Shown here one piece after another: positions 1 through 7,981 of a DNA stretch of 32,317 nucleotides (within the stretch, counting starts at the first letter, position 1; every line of letters begins with the position of its first letter). The translations under genes and the position numbers were made by a program. The DNA comes from CAZDAW01 sp964503685 (lineage in GTDB: Bacteria > Chloroflexota > Anaerolineae > Anaerolineales > Anaerolineaceae), in assembly GCA_964503685.1 (NCBI GenBank), contig CAZDAW010000035.1, positions 1-32,317 on the forward strand. The letters run 5' to 3'. The notes under the pieces were generated by a model. That model was not told the origin of the DNA. It saw only the letters and a list, made by a program, of their open reading frames with translations, and ran no database searches.

Positions 1-52
1 GGTATTATACGTTCAAGCCGGAGCGATGTCAAGGAATAAACCTGTGGATCAT

Positions 53-790
53 TTATTTTCCCCTGAACCAGAGGTGACTGCCTCCGCCAGCATCCCTGTA
101 ATCGGTCAACGCCTTATCCATTTCAGCCTCATTTTCCCAAAAACTGCTCAACTGAGATCGATACGCAGCGATGGATTCGATCCATGCTTTCAAAGCAGCG
201 TCAGTAATCTGAAAATCAACCTGTTCCCATTCGGGCTGAAGGTAATTTTTTAAATCGACGCCATCAAATTGAATATAGGGATAGTCCGCATAATAGCAGG
301 ATATTCTGCCCATACTTTCAGCCGCCTTACGCACAAGGCGGTGATCAATATGGCCGCCAAGAGTCAGCGGACAAACAATATTCCACTCATCAGAAAGTTC
401 GCGGCTTAATTTTTCGCTCAGACTGTGAATAAGAGCATGATCATGTGGATGCGGTTCTCCATTGATCAATTCAGAACGAGCATACATAAATTGGTCATCA
501 ACAGGGCTGCGCCGGTAAATACAATCAGGTATCTCAAAATGACGAGGGGTTGCACCTACACGTTTACAGGCCTCAATATCTTCCTGGCGGCGTTGAGCGG
601 GAGCGTCTGGCCCGGTCTGCCAGCGTTCGTGCAGTTCGAGCGCCAATGGTGAAAATACTTCGGTTGGCGAGTCGCCAGCGCAGATTGTCCAGATTTCAAC
701 CTGATCGCCCGCCTGCACTTGCTGCCAGATCAATCCGCCGCAAGAAAGAACAACATCATCCAAGTGAGGAGAAAGATATATCCAGTGCAT
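53..790 (-). CDS. PIG-L family N-deacetylase (LmbE-like)
   Basis: This is a Zn-dependent deacetylase of the PIG-L/LmbE superfamily, which removes acetyl groups from N-acetylglucosamine-type conjugates; the substrate here is unknown. Near the N terminus is SPHLDDVVLSCGG, the family's PHxDDxxxxxGG metal and catalytic motif, and GGHIDHRLV further on supplies the third His ligand. The protein is about 245 residues, normal for the family. The frame is open upstream to 883, but a TATAAT on the minus strand (850-845) lies inside that extension and the family typically begins right at this motif, so I start at the ATG at 790; the ATG at 799 is equally possible. It stands alone, divergent from rpsB. 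Family assignment is firm, function is not. Confidence 0.88.
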   Translation of the reverse strand: MHWIYLSPHLDDVVLSCGGLIWQQVQAGDQVEIWTICAGDSPTEVFSPLALELHERWQTGPDAPAQRRQEDIEACKRVGATPRHFEIPDCIYRRSPVDDQFMYARSELINGEPHPHDHALIHSLSEKLSRELSDEWNIVCPLTLGGHIDHRLVRKAAESMGRISCYYADYPYIQFDGVDLKNYLQPEWEQVDFQITDAALKAWIESIAAYRSQLSSFWENEAEMDKALTDYRDAGGGSHLWFRGK

Positions 791-844
791 TTTTCCCATT
801 TTCCAAAGAGAGTAATTGATGTCATCATACAACGAACACATCAA

Positions 845-850
845 ATTATA
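845..850 (-). promoter_or_regulatory. Putative -10 box for the PIG-L gene
   Basis: The minus strand reads TATAAT here, about 46-55 bases before the two likely start codons (799, 790). No convincing -35 lies 16-18 bases upstream, so this is a tentative promoter that mainly serves to reject the longer reading frame. Confidence 0.35.
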
Positions 851-883
851 GCGGATAATCTCATGATCTTCTGAATAGTTCAC

Positions 884-1141
884 AATATAGGATTAACTCA
901 AGATAACAATTTATGCCAGAAGATTTATTGTCATTGCAAATTCATCCACAGCGCCGAGGCGCTTTTCATAATTATCATTTCCTCTGCACCTCTTTGATCG
1001 GTTTATTTTCCTGCCTCGGCAACTGGCTTACCCACTCAACAGGATTCGCGGCAACAAACCAATCACTTTGCCATAATGAAATACGGGACTTCAGCAGTTT
1101 TATATAAGTTTGTGAAACTCTGAAACAATTGCTAACTGATC
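884..1141. other. Non-coding stretch upstream of the rpsB promoter
   Basis: I see no convincing gene, RNA or repeat here. A short minus-strand open frame (975-1187) has no recognisable motif or ribosome binding site and runs over the rpsB promoter, so I treat it as chance. A short tight inverted repeat (AGCGCC/GGCGCT) near 950-965 is too small to interpret. Confidence 0.5.
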
Positions 1142-1171
1142 TGGACGAATTGTCGGATTTTATGATATACT
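1142..1171 (+). promoter_or_regulatory. rpsB-tsf promoter, extended -10 type
   Basis: TATACT at 1166-1171 is preceded by TGA, giving an extended -10 (TGnTATACT). A weak -35 candidate, TGGACG (1142-1147), sits 18 bases upstream. The predicted start, near 1178, falls at the foot of a GC-rich hairpin and leaves a leader of about 150 bases before rpsB. Confidence 0.5.
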
Positions 1172-1178
1172 CATGTCG

Positions 1179-1197
1179 CTCCCGCATATAGCGGGAG
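1179..1197 (+). promoter_or_regulatory. Hairpin at the predicted 5' end of the rpsB mRNA
   Basis: CTCCCGC (1179-1185) and GCGGGAG (1191-1197) form a perfect 7-bp stem with loop ATATA. There is no T-tract, so it is not a terminator. Its place at the expected transcript start suggests an mRNA-stabilising or autoregulatory structure; S2 is known to autoregulate rpsB-tsf through the leader in some bacteria, but similarity to a known S2-binding leader is not established here. A second short CCGG-CTGA-CCGG stem lies near 1264-1275. Confidence 0.5.
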
Positions 1198-1327
1198 ATA
1201 TTATGCTGATGCAGTTAATCATCTTATTTCACATTTCACACGTCTCTGACTTGACAGTGCGTGCCGGCTGACCGGTGCTGATCAGGAATGACGAGACGGA
1301 GGAAAAAACGCAAAGGAGAAATTTAAA

Positions 1328-2185
1328 ATGTCAACAGTTATTTCCATGAAAGCCTTGTTGGAAAGTGGCGTCCATTTTGGTCACAGAACCAACAAATGGC
1401 ATCCCCATATGCGCCCATATATCTTCACTGAGCGCAATGGAATTCACATCATTGATCTCCAACAAACCGTAAAATCGATCAATCAAGCCTATAATGTAGT
1501 GCGCGATACCGTCATGGAAGGCGGTAATGTACTCTTTGTAGGTACCAAGCGCCAGGCGCAAGATACCGTCAAAGAAGAAGCCATTCGTTGTGGAATGCCC
1601 TACGTTACTGAACGCTGGCTGGGTGGTATATTGACCAACTGGAGTACCATGTTCCAGCGAATCCAGGAACTGGAGCGACTCGAGAAACTGCGCGACACGG
1701 GTGAAATCAGCCGCTTGACTAAAAAGGAAGGACTTCTGATTGAACGTGAAATCAAGCGCCTGGAAATCCGCCTCAGTGGTATTCGCAACATGAAAACACT
1801 TCCAAATCTCTTGTTCGTTGTTGACGTCAGCCGAGAAGAGACCGCCATCCACGAGGCTAACCTTGTCAATATTCCGGTAATTGCACTGGTCGATACCAAC
1901 TGCGATCCAAGGGGGGTAGATTATGTCATCCCGTCCAATGATGATGCCATTAGAGCAATCAAATTACTGGTCGGGAAAGTGGCCGATGCAGTTTTGGAAG
2001 GCAAAGGCTTACGCAAAGATATTCCCGAAACAGAAGCTCAGCCCGCAGAAGCCGCTGTTGCTCAGATCAAACCAACCATCAGCCTTGATGAAGAATTGGA
2101 AGAAAAAGACCTTCTGGGTGAAGCCACCCTTGCAAAATTGGAAACCTCGCGCCACACAGAGGAAGATAGTGAGTTTGACGTTTAA
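1328..2185 (+). CDS. rpsB: 30S ribosomal protein S2
   Basis: S2 is the small-subunit protein that joins late in 30S assembly and is needed to recruit S1-type functions. The N terminus MKALLESGVHFGHRTNKW, the segment FVGTKRQAQ and the segment NIPVIALVDTNCDP are diagnostic. A clear AAGGAGAAA lies before the ATG. At 285 residues it is longer than the roughly 240-residue E. coli protein because of an acidic C-terminal tail (about residues 235-285, rich in Glu and Asp), a lineage-type extension without known function. It is followed 34 bases later by tsf, the classic order. Confidence 0.98.
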   Translation: MSTVISMKALLESGVHFGHRTNKWHPHMRPYIFTERNGIHIIDLQQTVKSINQAYNVVRDTVMEGGNVLFVGTKRQAQDTVKEEAIRCGMPYVTERWLGGILTNWSTMFQRIQELERLEKLRDTGEISRLTKKEGLLIEREIKRLEIRLSGIRNMKTLPNLLFVVDVSREETAIHEANLVNIPVIALVDTNCDPRGVDYVIPSNDDAIRAIKLLVGKVADAVLEGKGLRKDIPETEAQPAEAAVAQIKPTISLDEELEEKDLLGEATLAKLETSRHTEEDSEFDV

Positions 2186-2219
2186 TTTGTTTACATAATT
2201 TAAGAATGAGGATTATAAA

Positions 2220-2822
2220 ATGGCAATCACGACTGAAATGATCAAACAACTACGCGAGGCGACAAATGCAGGTATTCTCGACTGCCGTAAAGCGCTCGAA
2301 GCAGCCGATGGCGATTTCGACAAGGCGGTTGATTATCTTCGAGAAAAAGGTCTGGCAATGGCAGCCAAGCGATCTGACCGAGAGGCTTCTGAAGGTGTGG
2401 TAGAAGTTTATTCGCACGGCAATGGCCGAATTGGCGTGATGGTTGAGGTCAATTGTGAAACCGACTTTGTCGGCCGATCCGAATCTTTTCGTAAATTTGT
2501 TCACGAAATTGCTTTGCAAATAGCAGCCTCAGCACCCAAATATATCAAAGAGGAAGATATTCCTGAAGATGTATTAAAACACGAAGCCGATATTGCCCGC
2601 CAGCGTGCTCGCGAAGAAGGCAAACCTGAAAATATTCTCGATCGTATTGTCGAAGGTCAGCTTAACAAGTTCAAGGACGAAGTTGTTCTTCTTCGCCAGG
2701 TATATATCAGAGACGATAGCCTGACCATCGAGAAATTGCTCCACCAGAATATCGCAAGCCTTGGCGAAAATATCTTCATCCGGCGGATTGCCCGATGGGA
2801 ATTAGGTGAAAGTATCTCTTAA
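2220..2822 (+). CDS. tsf: Elongation factor Ts (short form)
   Basis: EF-Ts is the guanine nucleotide exchange factor of EF-Tu. The N-terminal UBA-like part (ITTEMIKQLREATNAGILDC, then KALEAADGDFDKAVDYLRE) and the core motif GVMVEVNCETDFVGR, including the TDFV contact to EF-Tu, are all present. It has 200 residues, so it belongs to the short class (as in Thermus) with one core subdomain, rather than the roughly 280-residue E. coli type. It is co-transcribed with rpsB and ends at a strong terminator. Confidence 0.98.
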   Translation: MAITTEMIKQLREATNAGILDCRKALEAADGDFDKAVDYLREKGLAMAAKRSDREASEGVVEVYSHGNGRIGVMVEVNCETDFVGRSESFRKFVHEIALQIAASAPKYIKEEDIPEDVLKHEADIARQRAREEGKPENILDRIVEGQLNKFKDEVVLLRQVYIRDDSLTIEKLLHQNIASLGENIFIRRIARWELGESIS

Positions 2823-2830
2823 TCAAAAAA

Positions 2831-2857
2831 GACCAACCTTACGGTTGGTCTTTTTTT
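2831..2857 (+). terminator. Rho-independent terminator after tsf
   Basis: GACCAACC (2831-2838), loop TTAC, GGTTGGTC (2843-2850), then seven T. A run of six A just upstream would give it some activity in the other direction. It separates rpsB-tsf from pyrH-frr-uppS-cdsA. Confidence 0.93.
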
Positions 2858-2907
2858 GAAATGCAGCCTGTTTATAAAAATGTGATATTCATGGAGGTGT
2901 GAGTATT

Positions 2908-3624
2908 ATGGAAGAGATCAAATATCATCGGATTTTACTCAAATTGAGCGGAGAAGCGCTGGGGGTTTCGCAAAATGCAGGGATTGATCCATTACAGGCA
3001 CAAAACATCGCCGAACGAATCCGCGATGTGCGTGAAATGGGTATCGATGTGGCTGTGGTGATCGGCGCCGGAAATTTATGGCGTGGCCGGATTGGCATTG
3101 ATGTCGGGATGGATCGCGCCACAGCCGATTATATGGGGATGCTGGCCACAGTCATGAACGCACTGGCGCTCATGGATGCGCTTGAAAGAATGGGGGTCAT
3201 TACCAGAGTTCAATCGGCTATTGAGATGAGATCAGTCGCCGAGCCCTATATTCGGCGCCGTGCGATTCGACACCTGGAGAAAGGACGCGTTGTGATCTTC
3301 GGGGGTGGAACAGGCAATCCATACTTCTCAACTGACACAGCCGCTGCTTTGCGGGCAATGGAAATTGATGCAGATGTCGTGATCAAAGCCACCAAGGTAG
3401 ATGGTGTTTACGACTCTGATCCCAAGCTTAATTCGAAAGCCGTGAAATTCGATCAAATCTCTTATATCGACGCCTTAAATCTTCATCTTGAAGTCATGGA
3501 TAGCACAGCTTTGTCTCTGTGTATGGAAAACAATATGCCAATTCTGGTGCTAAACCTTTGGGACCCCGACGCACTCCGTCAGGCGTTATTAGGAAAAGCA
3601 GTCGGCACCCTGGTAACAGCCTGA
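2908..3624 (+). CDS. pyrH: UMP kinase
   Basis: PyrH phosphorylates UMP to UDP in pyrimidine nucleotide synthesis; the bacterial enzyme is a hexamer of the amino-acid-kinase fold. KLSGEALG near the N terminus is the phosphate-binding loop, GGGTGNPYFSTDTAAALRA is the family signature, and KATKVDGVYDSDP is the usual nucleotide-site segment. A GTG at 2899 is in frame but only one base after GGAGG (2893-2897); the ATG at 2908 has ideal spacing, giving 238 residues, the family's usual length. It is followed by frr after about 180 bases. Confidence 0.97.
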   Translation: MEEIKYHRILLKLSGEALGVSQNAGIDPLQAQNIAERIRDVREMGIDVAVVIGAGNLWRGRIGIDVGMDRATADYMGMLATVMNALALMDALERMGVITRVQSAIEMRSVAEPYIRRRAIRHLEKGRVVIFGGGTGNPYFSTDTAAALRAMEIDADVVIKATKVDGVYDSDPKLNSKAVKFDQISYIDALNLHLEVMDSTALSLCMENNMPILVLNLWDPDALRQALLGKAVGTLVTA

Positions 3625-3807
3625 CATCCAGGACTTTCACAAGAATAATCATATTCCGCCGGGACGCTCTTTCGCAGTAACAGCGCCTGGAGACAACACC
3701 GTATGTGAAGGCCCTGCCTGAAATCAAAAAATAATGTGGCAATTTTTTGAATTTTAAGGTATCCTTAACCATGTTATTTCTTATTGCATAACATTGAGGA
3801 GGTCACA
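3625..3807. other. pyrH-frr spacer with a small palindrome
   Basis: 183 bases without a gene. TTAAGG-TAT-CCTTAA (3754-3768) is a perfect 6+6 inverted repeat about 40 bases before the frr start. It could be an operator or an RNA element, or chance. I see no convincing promoter or terminator. Confidence 0.35.
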
Positions 3808-4365
3808 GTGATTAAGGACGCGGTCAAAGATGCTGAATCCCGGATGAAAGGCGCTCTGCAGGCGCTTGAAGATGACCTTTCCGGTATTCGCACCGGTAGA
3901 GCTAATCCAGCTTTGGTTGAACGTTTGGCGGTAGAGTATTATGGCGCGCCAACGCCGTTAATGCAACTTGCCAGTATCAGTGTTCCAGAACCACGCTCTC
4001 TCTTAATACGCCCATTCGATCCTTCATCTCTCAAAGCAATTGAACGCGCCATCCAAATGTCAGACCTTGGATTAACGCCCAACAATGATGGAAAATCCAT
4101 CCGCCTGAACCTGCCTGTACTCACTGAAGAACGCCGGCGGGAGTTGGCAAAAATTGTCCGCAACCGCCTCGAAGAATCGCGGGTTTCCATCAGAAATATC
4201 CGGCGTGATATTATCAAAGATATTAAAGAATTCGAGAAAGAAAAATTGATTTCTGAGGATGACCTCAAACAAGGCGAAGAAGAACTCCAAAAACTTACAG
4301 ACCGATATATTCAACAGGTGGACAGCATAGGGGAACGCAAGGAAAAGGAGATACTGGAAGTATAG
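3808..4365 (+). CDS. frr: Ribosome recycling factor
   Basis: RRF, with EF-G, splits the post-termination ribosome. The three-helix bundle is recognisable: the N-terminal helix leading into LSGIRTGRANPALVE, the beta domain YYGAPTPLMQLASISVPEPR, and the C-terminal helices with RREL and a DDLKQGEEELQKLTD segment. The frame extends upstream to a TTG at 3784, but GAGGAGG (3795-3801) lies just before a GTG at 3808, which gives 185 residues, exactly the family length. pyrH-frr-uppS-cdsA is a widespread conserved order. Confidence 0.97.
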   Translation: MIKDAVKDAESRMKGALQALEDDLSGIRTGRANPALVERLAVEYYGAPTPLMQLASISVPEPRSLLIRPFDPSSLKAIERAIQMSDLGLTPNNDGKSIRLNLPVLTEERRRELAKIVRNRLEESRVSIRNIRRDIIKDIKEFEKEKLISEDDLKQGEEELQKLTDRYIQQVDSIGERKEKEILEV

Positions 4366-4381
4366 AACGCCTTCCAGCGTT
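4366..4381 (+). promoter_or_regulatory. Mini-hairpin filling the frr-uppS gap
   Basis: AACGC (4366-4370), loop CTTCCA, GCGTT (4377-4381) occupies almost the whole space between the frr stop and the uppS ATG at 4386. No Shine-Dalgarno sequence is visible, so uppS may depend on translational coupling or on this structure. Confidence 0.3.
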
Positions 4382-4385
4382 TATT

Positions 4386-5138
4386 ATGACAGGTTCACAA
4401 ACAAAAATCCCCAGAGAGAAAATCCCTCAACATGTCGCAATTATTATGGATGGCAATGGCCGATGGGCTGCCGAACGCGGATTGCCCAGACTGGAAGGAC
4501 ATCGCGCCGGCACCGAGAATTTGCGTCGGGTCATCCGGGCAGCCGTTGAACTGAATATCCGTTACCTTACTTTTTACGCATTTTCAACAGAAAATTGGGG
4601 AAGACCCAAAAGTGAAGTTCAGGGTTTAATGCGTATCCTGGAAGATGTAATCGACCGTGAATTGGACGAGCTTCACAAAGAAGGGGTGCAGATTCACCAT
4701 ATTGGTCGGTTGGAAGGTTTAAACCCAACTTTATGCAAGAAGATTCAATCGGCTATCGAATTGACAAAGAATAATAATCGGCTGATTTTGAGTATCGCCC
4801 TGAACTATGGCGGGCGTGACGAGATTGTACATGCCGTTCAACAGTTAATCAAAGACAACATCAAGGCAGAAGATGTCTCGGTGGAAATCATCAATCAATA
4901 CCTCTTCACAAAAGACATACCCGATCCGGATTTAATCGTCCGGACATCTGGCGAGCTACGCCTTAGCAACTTCTTAATTTGGCAGGCAGCCTACGCTGAA
5001 TTTTACGTTACCCAGGTTTATTGGCCTGACTTTGACAAGGCAGAGCTAGAAAAAGCCATTCAAGCTTTCAGTCAACGTGATCGACGATATGGGGGACTAT
5101 CGCAAACCAGACCGGATGCTGGAGCTGATGCTGCGTAA
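4386..5138 (+). CDS. uppS: Isoprenyl transferase (undecaprenyl diphosphate synthase)
   Basis: UppS is a cis-prenyltransferase that elongates farnesyl diphosphate with isopentenyl diphosphate to make the C55 lipid carrier for cell-wall glycans. HVAIIMDGNGRWA carries the catalytic Asp22, FYAFSTENWGRP is the second conserved region, and RTSGELRLSNFLIWQ plus YWPDFD form the C-terminal signature. 250 residues is typical. It starts 20 bases after frr without an obvious ribosome binding site and overlaps the start of cdsA. Chain length cannot be read from sequence, so the product could be a somewhat different polyprenyl diphosphate. Confidence 0.95.
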   Translation: MTGSQTKIPREKIPQHVAIIMDGNGRWAAERGLPRLEGHRAGTENLRRVIRAAVELNIRYLTFYAFSTENWGRPKSEVQGLMRILEDVIDRELDELHKEGVQIHHIGRLEGLNPTLCKKIQSAIELTKNNNRLILSIALNYGGRDEIVHAVQQLIKDNIKAEDVSVEIINQYLFTKDIPDPDLIVRTSGELRLSNFLIWQAAYAEFYVTQVYWPDFDKAELEKAIQAFSQRDRRYGGLSQTRPDAGADAA

Positions 5139-5937
5139 ACGTCTTTTAGCGGTTATCGTCATTATCCCCATCGGCGCAAGTGTCATAGTAGCAGGGGGAA
5201 TAATCTATACACTCTTTATCGCTATCGTTATGGGAATCGCCGCCTGGGAATTTGTTCGGATATACAAAACGGGCGGCGCGACCCCAGCAACGTGGCTCGT
5301 ATATATTGGCGTTATCCTGCTGGTTATCAGCCGGGCAGTATATAATTTCGCTCATATCGATGGCTTATTGACGCTGCTGGTATTATGCGCGATGGCTTTT
5401 CATTTGATTTCTTATGAACGGGGCAATGATCACGCCGCAACAGACTTTTCGGCAACAATCTGCGCTATCATTTACGTTGGTTGGATGGGCGCCTATTTTA
5501 TCTCCCTCCGTAATATCCCCGACGGCAAATGGTGGCTTCTATTGGCGATTCCAGCCGTTGGTTTGGCAGATACGGGTGCATACTTTATCGGAAGTAAATT
5601 CGGCCGGCATAAACTATCACCGCGCCTCAGCCCTAATAAAACCTGGGAAGGTATTATCGGAGAAATTATTTTCGGAGCCGTTGGTGGTTTATTTTTGGGA
5701 TACCTCTGGAATATCGCCTGTCCGGCAATAACACCCCTTAGAGGAGCAATATTGGGGACCGTTCTGGCTGTATTAACTCCCCTTGGCGACCTGGGTGAAA
5801 GCATGATCAAGCGTCAATTCAACGTAAAGGATTCCAGTAACATCATTCCAGGCCACGGCGGAGTGCTGGACCGAATCGATTCCTGGATTTGGGCAGTACC
5901 AATAACATTTTATATTGTCCAATATTTTTGGTTATAG
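5128..5937 (+). CDS. cdsA: Phosphatidate cytidylyltransferase (CDP-diacylglycerol synthase)
   Basis: CdsA is an integral membrane enzyme making CDP-diacylglycerol from CTP and phosphatidic acid, the precursor of acidic phospholipids. Multiple hydrophobic segments run through the protein, and the C terminus carries the signature SMIKRQFNVKDSS followed by IIPGHGGVLDRID with the metal-binding acidic residues. The frame opens at 5077 inside uppS, but the homologous part begins at MLRKRLLAV; I choose the ATG at 5128 (269 residues, 11-base overlap with uppS), with 5116 as an alternative. Confidence 0.94.
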   Translation: MLRKRLLAVIVIIPIGASVIVAGGIIYTLFIAIVMGIAAWEFVRIYKTGGATPATWLVYIGVILLVISRAVYNFAHIDGLLTLLVLCAMAFHLISYERGNDHAATDFSATICAIIYVGWMGAYFISLRNIPDGKWWLLLAIPAVGLADTGAYFIGSKFGRHKLSPRLSPNKTWEGIIGEIIFGAVGGLFLGYLWNIACPAITPLRGAILGTVLAVLTPLGDLGESMIKRQFNVKDSSNIIPGHGGVLDRIDSWIWAVPITFYIVQYFWL

Positions 5938-5990
5938 CAAACATCATCTCTCATTTATAAACAATAAAATTACTTAATGAGGAGGTTGTT

Positions 5991-6974
5991 ATGAGCGACA
6001 AACCATCACGTAATCTCGCACTTGAATTGGTTCGGGTGACTGAAGCAGCCGCGCTGGCCGCCGGTCGGTTTATAGGTCGAGGCGATAAAGAAGCCGCCGA
6101 CCAGGCAGCAGTAGATGCCATGCGGATTGTCCTCAACACGATTGAAATGGACGCCGCCATCGTCATTGGTGAAGGAGAAAAAGACGAAGCGCCGATGCTA
6201 TATAATGGAGAACGCCTTGGAACAATGCAACCACCTTTAATGGATATTGCTGTTGACCCAATTGACGGTACCCGATTGATTGCTAATGGTCAGGGCAATT
6301 CAATCGCCACCGTGGCAATGTCCCCGCGTGGAACGATGTTTAACCCTGGCCCAATTGTTTACATGAATAAGATCGCTGTAGGACCAGAATGTAAAGGCAA
6401 GATGGACATCAATGCACCCATAAAGGATACATTGAAAAAAGTCGCCAGGATCAAAGGCGAGGAAATTGACGACCTGACAGTTTTCATCCTTGATCGCCCC
6501 CGTCATGCTCAACTGATAAAAGAAGTCAGAGAGTGCGGCGCTTGTATTCGATTGCTCCCGGATGGCGACGTCGCTGGGGCTTTAATGACCGCCTGGCCTG
6601 CTTCGGGCATCGACATCATGCTCGGCATTGGCGGAACACCGGAAGGCGTGTTGGCCGCCTGCGCCTTACGCGCCATGGGAGGTGAAATTCAAGGGAAATT
6701 ATTTGCCCGTAACGAAGACGAGCGTCGGCGCGGTTTGGACATGGGCTATGATTTTGACAAAGTATTGACGCTGGACGACCTGATTAATACGGACGATGTA
6801 TTCTTTGCCGCCACAGGCATCACTAACGGCGATTTGCTGCAAGGTGTGGCTTATTCTAAAGATCATGCCCGCACGGATAGCCTTGTTGTCAGAGGACTGA
6901 CTGGCACCATCCGGGAAATCATATCAACCCACCAGTTGGATAAATTGAATCGCATCAGCGCCATAATCTATTAA
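5991..6974 (+). CDS. glpX: Fructose-1,6-bisphosphatase class II
   Basis: This GlpX-type, metal-dependent phosphatase converts fructose 1,6-bisphosphate to fructose 6-phosphate in gluconeogenesis; some homologues also take sedoheptulose 1,7-bisphosphate. VIGEGEKDEAPML and DIAVDPIDGTRL hold the acidic metal ligands, and GIGGTPEGVLAACALRAMGG is the conserved C-terminal region. 327 residues fits the family. A strong GAGGAGG precedes the ATG. It follows cdsA by 53 bases and ends before a strong bidirectional terminator. Confidence 0.96.
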   Translation: MSDKPSRNLALELVRVTEAAALAAGRFIGRGDKEAADQAAVDAMRIVLNTIEMDAAIVIGEGEKDEAPMLYNGERLGTMQPPLMDIAVDPIDGTRLIANGQGNSIATVAMSPRGTMFNPGPIVYMNKIAVGPECKGKMDINAPIKDTLKKVARIKGEEIDDLTVFILDRPRHAQLIKEVRECGACIRLLPDGDVAGALMTAWPASGIDIMLGIGGTPEGVLAACALRAMGGEIQGKLFARNEDERRRGLDMGYDFDKVLTLDDLINTDDVFFAATGITNGDLLQGVAYSKDHARTDSLVVRGLTGTIREIISTHQLDKLNRISAIIY

Positions 6975-6998
6975 TTGACCTGATCCCTTTAATAAAAT

Positions 6999-7035
6999 AA
7001 AGAGACACCCGATTTTTTTCGTCAGGTGTCTCTTT
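6999..7035. terminator. Bidirectional terminator between glpX and the SIMPL gene
   Basis: AAAGAGACACC (6999-7009) pairs perfectly with GGTGTCTCTTT (7025-7035) around a 15-base loop that contains seven T. Flanking A- and T-rich arms let it serve both convergent genes. Confidence 0.85.
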
Positions 7036-7053
7036 ACAAAAATATATGTTTAG

Positions 7054-7839
7054 CTATTTGATGAGATAAGTGGCATTCACCGTGACGGTAACAGTCATTT
7101 GACCGGCTGAAATGGGAACATTGGATGCCACAGCCGTATCCAGACCGCCCCTGCCAGAATAGGAGTACATAGGCATCTCAGCAGTATAAACACTGATGGA
7201 TTGGATATCACCTACTGTAACACCGGCCGCTTTGGCTAACTCTTCAGCCTGTTTGCGGGCATCATCCACAGCAGCCTTACGCGCCTCTGCCTCAGCCTGA
7301 GATTTATTATCCACATCGAACTGGATATTATTAATGGAATTTGCTCCCGCTTTGACGGCTTCGCCAAGTAAATGCCCAATCTGATCCAATTTCCGAACGG
7401 TAACCATCACATTGTTATCTACTGAATAGATAACTACATCCGTCATTTGCCCATCTTTATCATACTGCTGTTGCGGATAGATACTGAAGTTACTCGTTTG
7501 GATGTCTTTATCTGCCACGCCAAGTTTGACCAGGGTCTCTTTCATTTTTGTCGTAGCCGAATTGTTACCGGTCACCGCTTCGCTGATATCCTTATTTTGG
7601 GTGTGAACGCCAATATTGATATAGGCAATATCTGGAACAAGATCCACTTTACCCATCCCGGTTACGCTTATCGTCCGAGTAGCCGTCTCAGTAGCAGAAG
7701 CGACATTCAGGGCTTGCGCTGAATTTGCAGAAACAATGCTTTCAGTCGATGCCAGACCGGTTGCCAGGCTGGGTGAGCAGGCGCTCAACAGAGCCACAAT
7801 AAGTAAACCTGATAACACAAGAATTGATTTTTTTGTCAT
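7054..7839 (-). CDS. SIMPL-domain (DUF541) lipoprotein
   Basis: SIMPL-domain proteins are secreted or surface-anchored; relatives such as BP26/OMP28 form ring-like oligomers, but the molecular role is poorly known. The N terminus (MTKKSILVLSGLL, then VALLSAC) is a lipoprotein signal with Cys21 as the lipidation site. The mature part begins its domain at TRTISVTGMGKVDLVPD, the typical SIMPL start, and keeps the KQAEELAKAAGV region. The frame starts at a GTG four codons earlier, but GGAGG lies inside that stretch and points to the ATG at 7839. It is a single gene sharing a divergent promoter region with nurA. Confidence 0.9.
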   Translation of the reverse strand: MTKKSILVLSGLLIVALLSACSPSLATGLASTESIVSANSAQALNVASATETATRTISVTGMGKVDLVPDIAYINIGVHTQNKDISEAVTGNNSATTKMKETLVKLGVADKDIQTSNFSIYPQQQYDKDGQMTDVVIYSVDNNVMVTVRKLDQIGHLLGEAVKAGANSINNIQFDVDNKSQAEAEARKAAVDDARKQAEELAKAAGVTVGDIQSISVYTAEMPMYSYSGRGGLDTAVASNVPISAGQMTVTVTVNATYLIK

Positions 7840-7857
7840 TCTTACCTCCACGTAAGT

Positions 7858-7885
7858 ATTATGATATGAATATAGACGTTTTCAA
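7858..7885 (-). promoter_or_regulatory. Promoter of the SIMPL gene
   Basis: Read on the minus strand: TTGAAA (7885-7880), a 16-base spacer, and CATAAT (7863-7858), followed by the start codon at 7839. A slightly shifted -10 (TAATAC) is also possible. Confidence 0.45.
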
Positions 7886-7918
7886 TACAAAAAAGTTCCT
7901 TATTTTTCGAAATTCCTC

Positions 7919-7947
7919 TTGATAATTTCCAGCTTTGGCTATACAAT
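7919..7947 (+). promoter_or_regulatory. Promoter of the nurA-herA operon
   Basis: TTGATA (7919-7924), a 17-base spacer and TACAAT (7942-7947) make a good sigma-70-like promoter. The transcript would start near 7954, about 28 bases before the nurA ATG. Confidence 0.65.
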
Positions 7948-7981
7948 ACAAAACAAATGTTCTGTTAATCAAGAGGGTATG

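Noticed and set aside
975..1187. A 70-codon minus-strand frame before rpsB
   Set aside because: No motif, no ribosome binding site, and it covers the rpsB promoter; I treat it as chance.
1251..1280. TTGACA as a second rpsB promoter
   Set aside because: No -10-like hexamer at 16-18 bases downstream.
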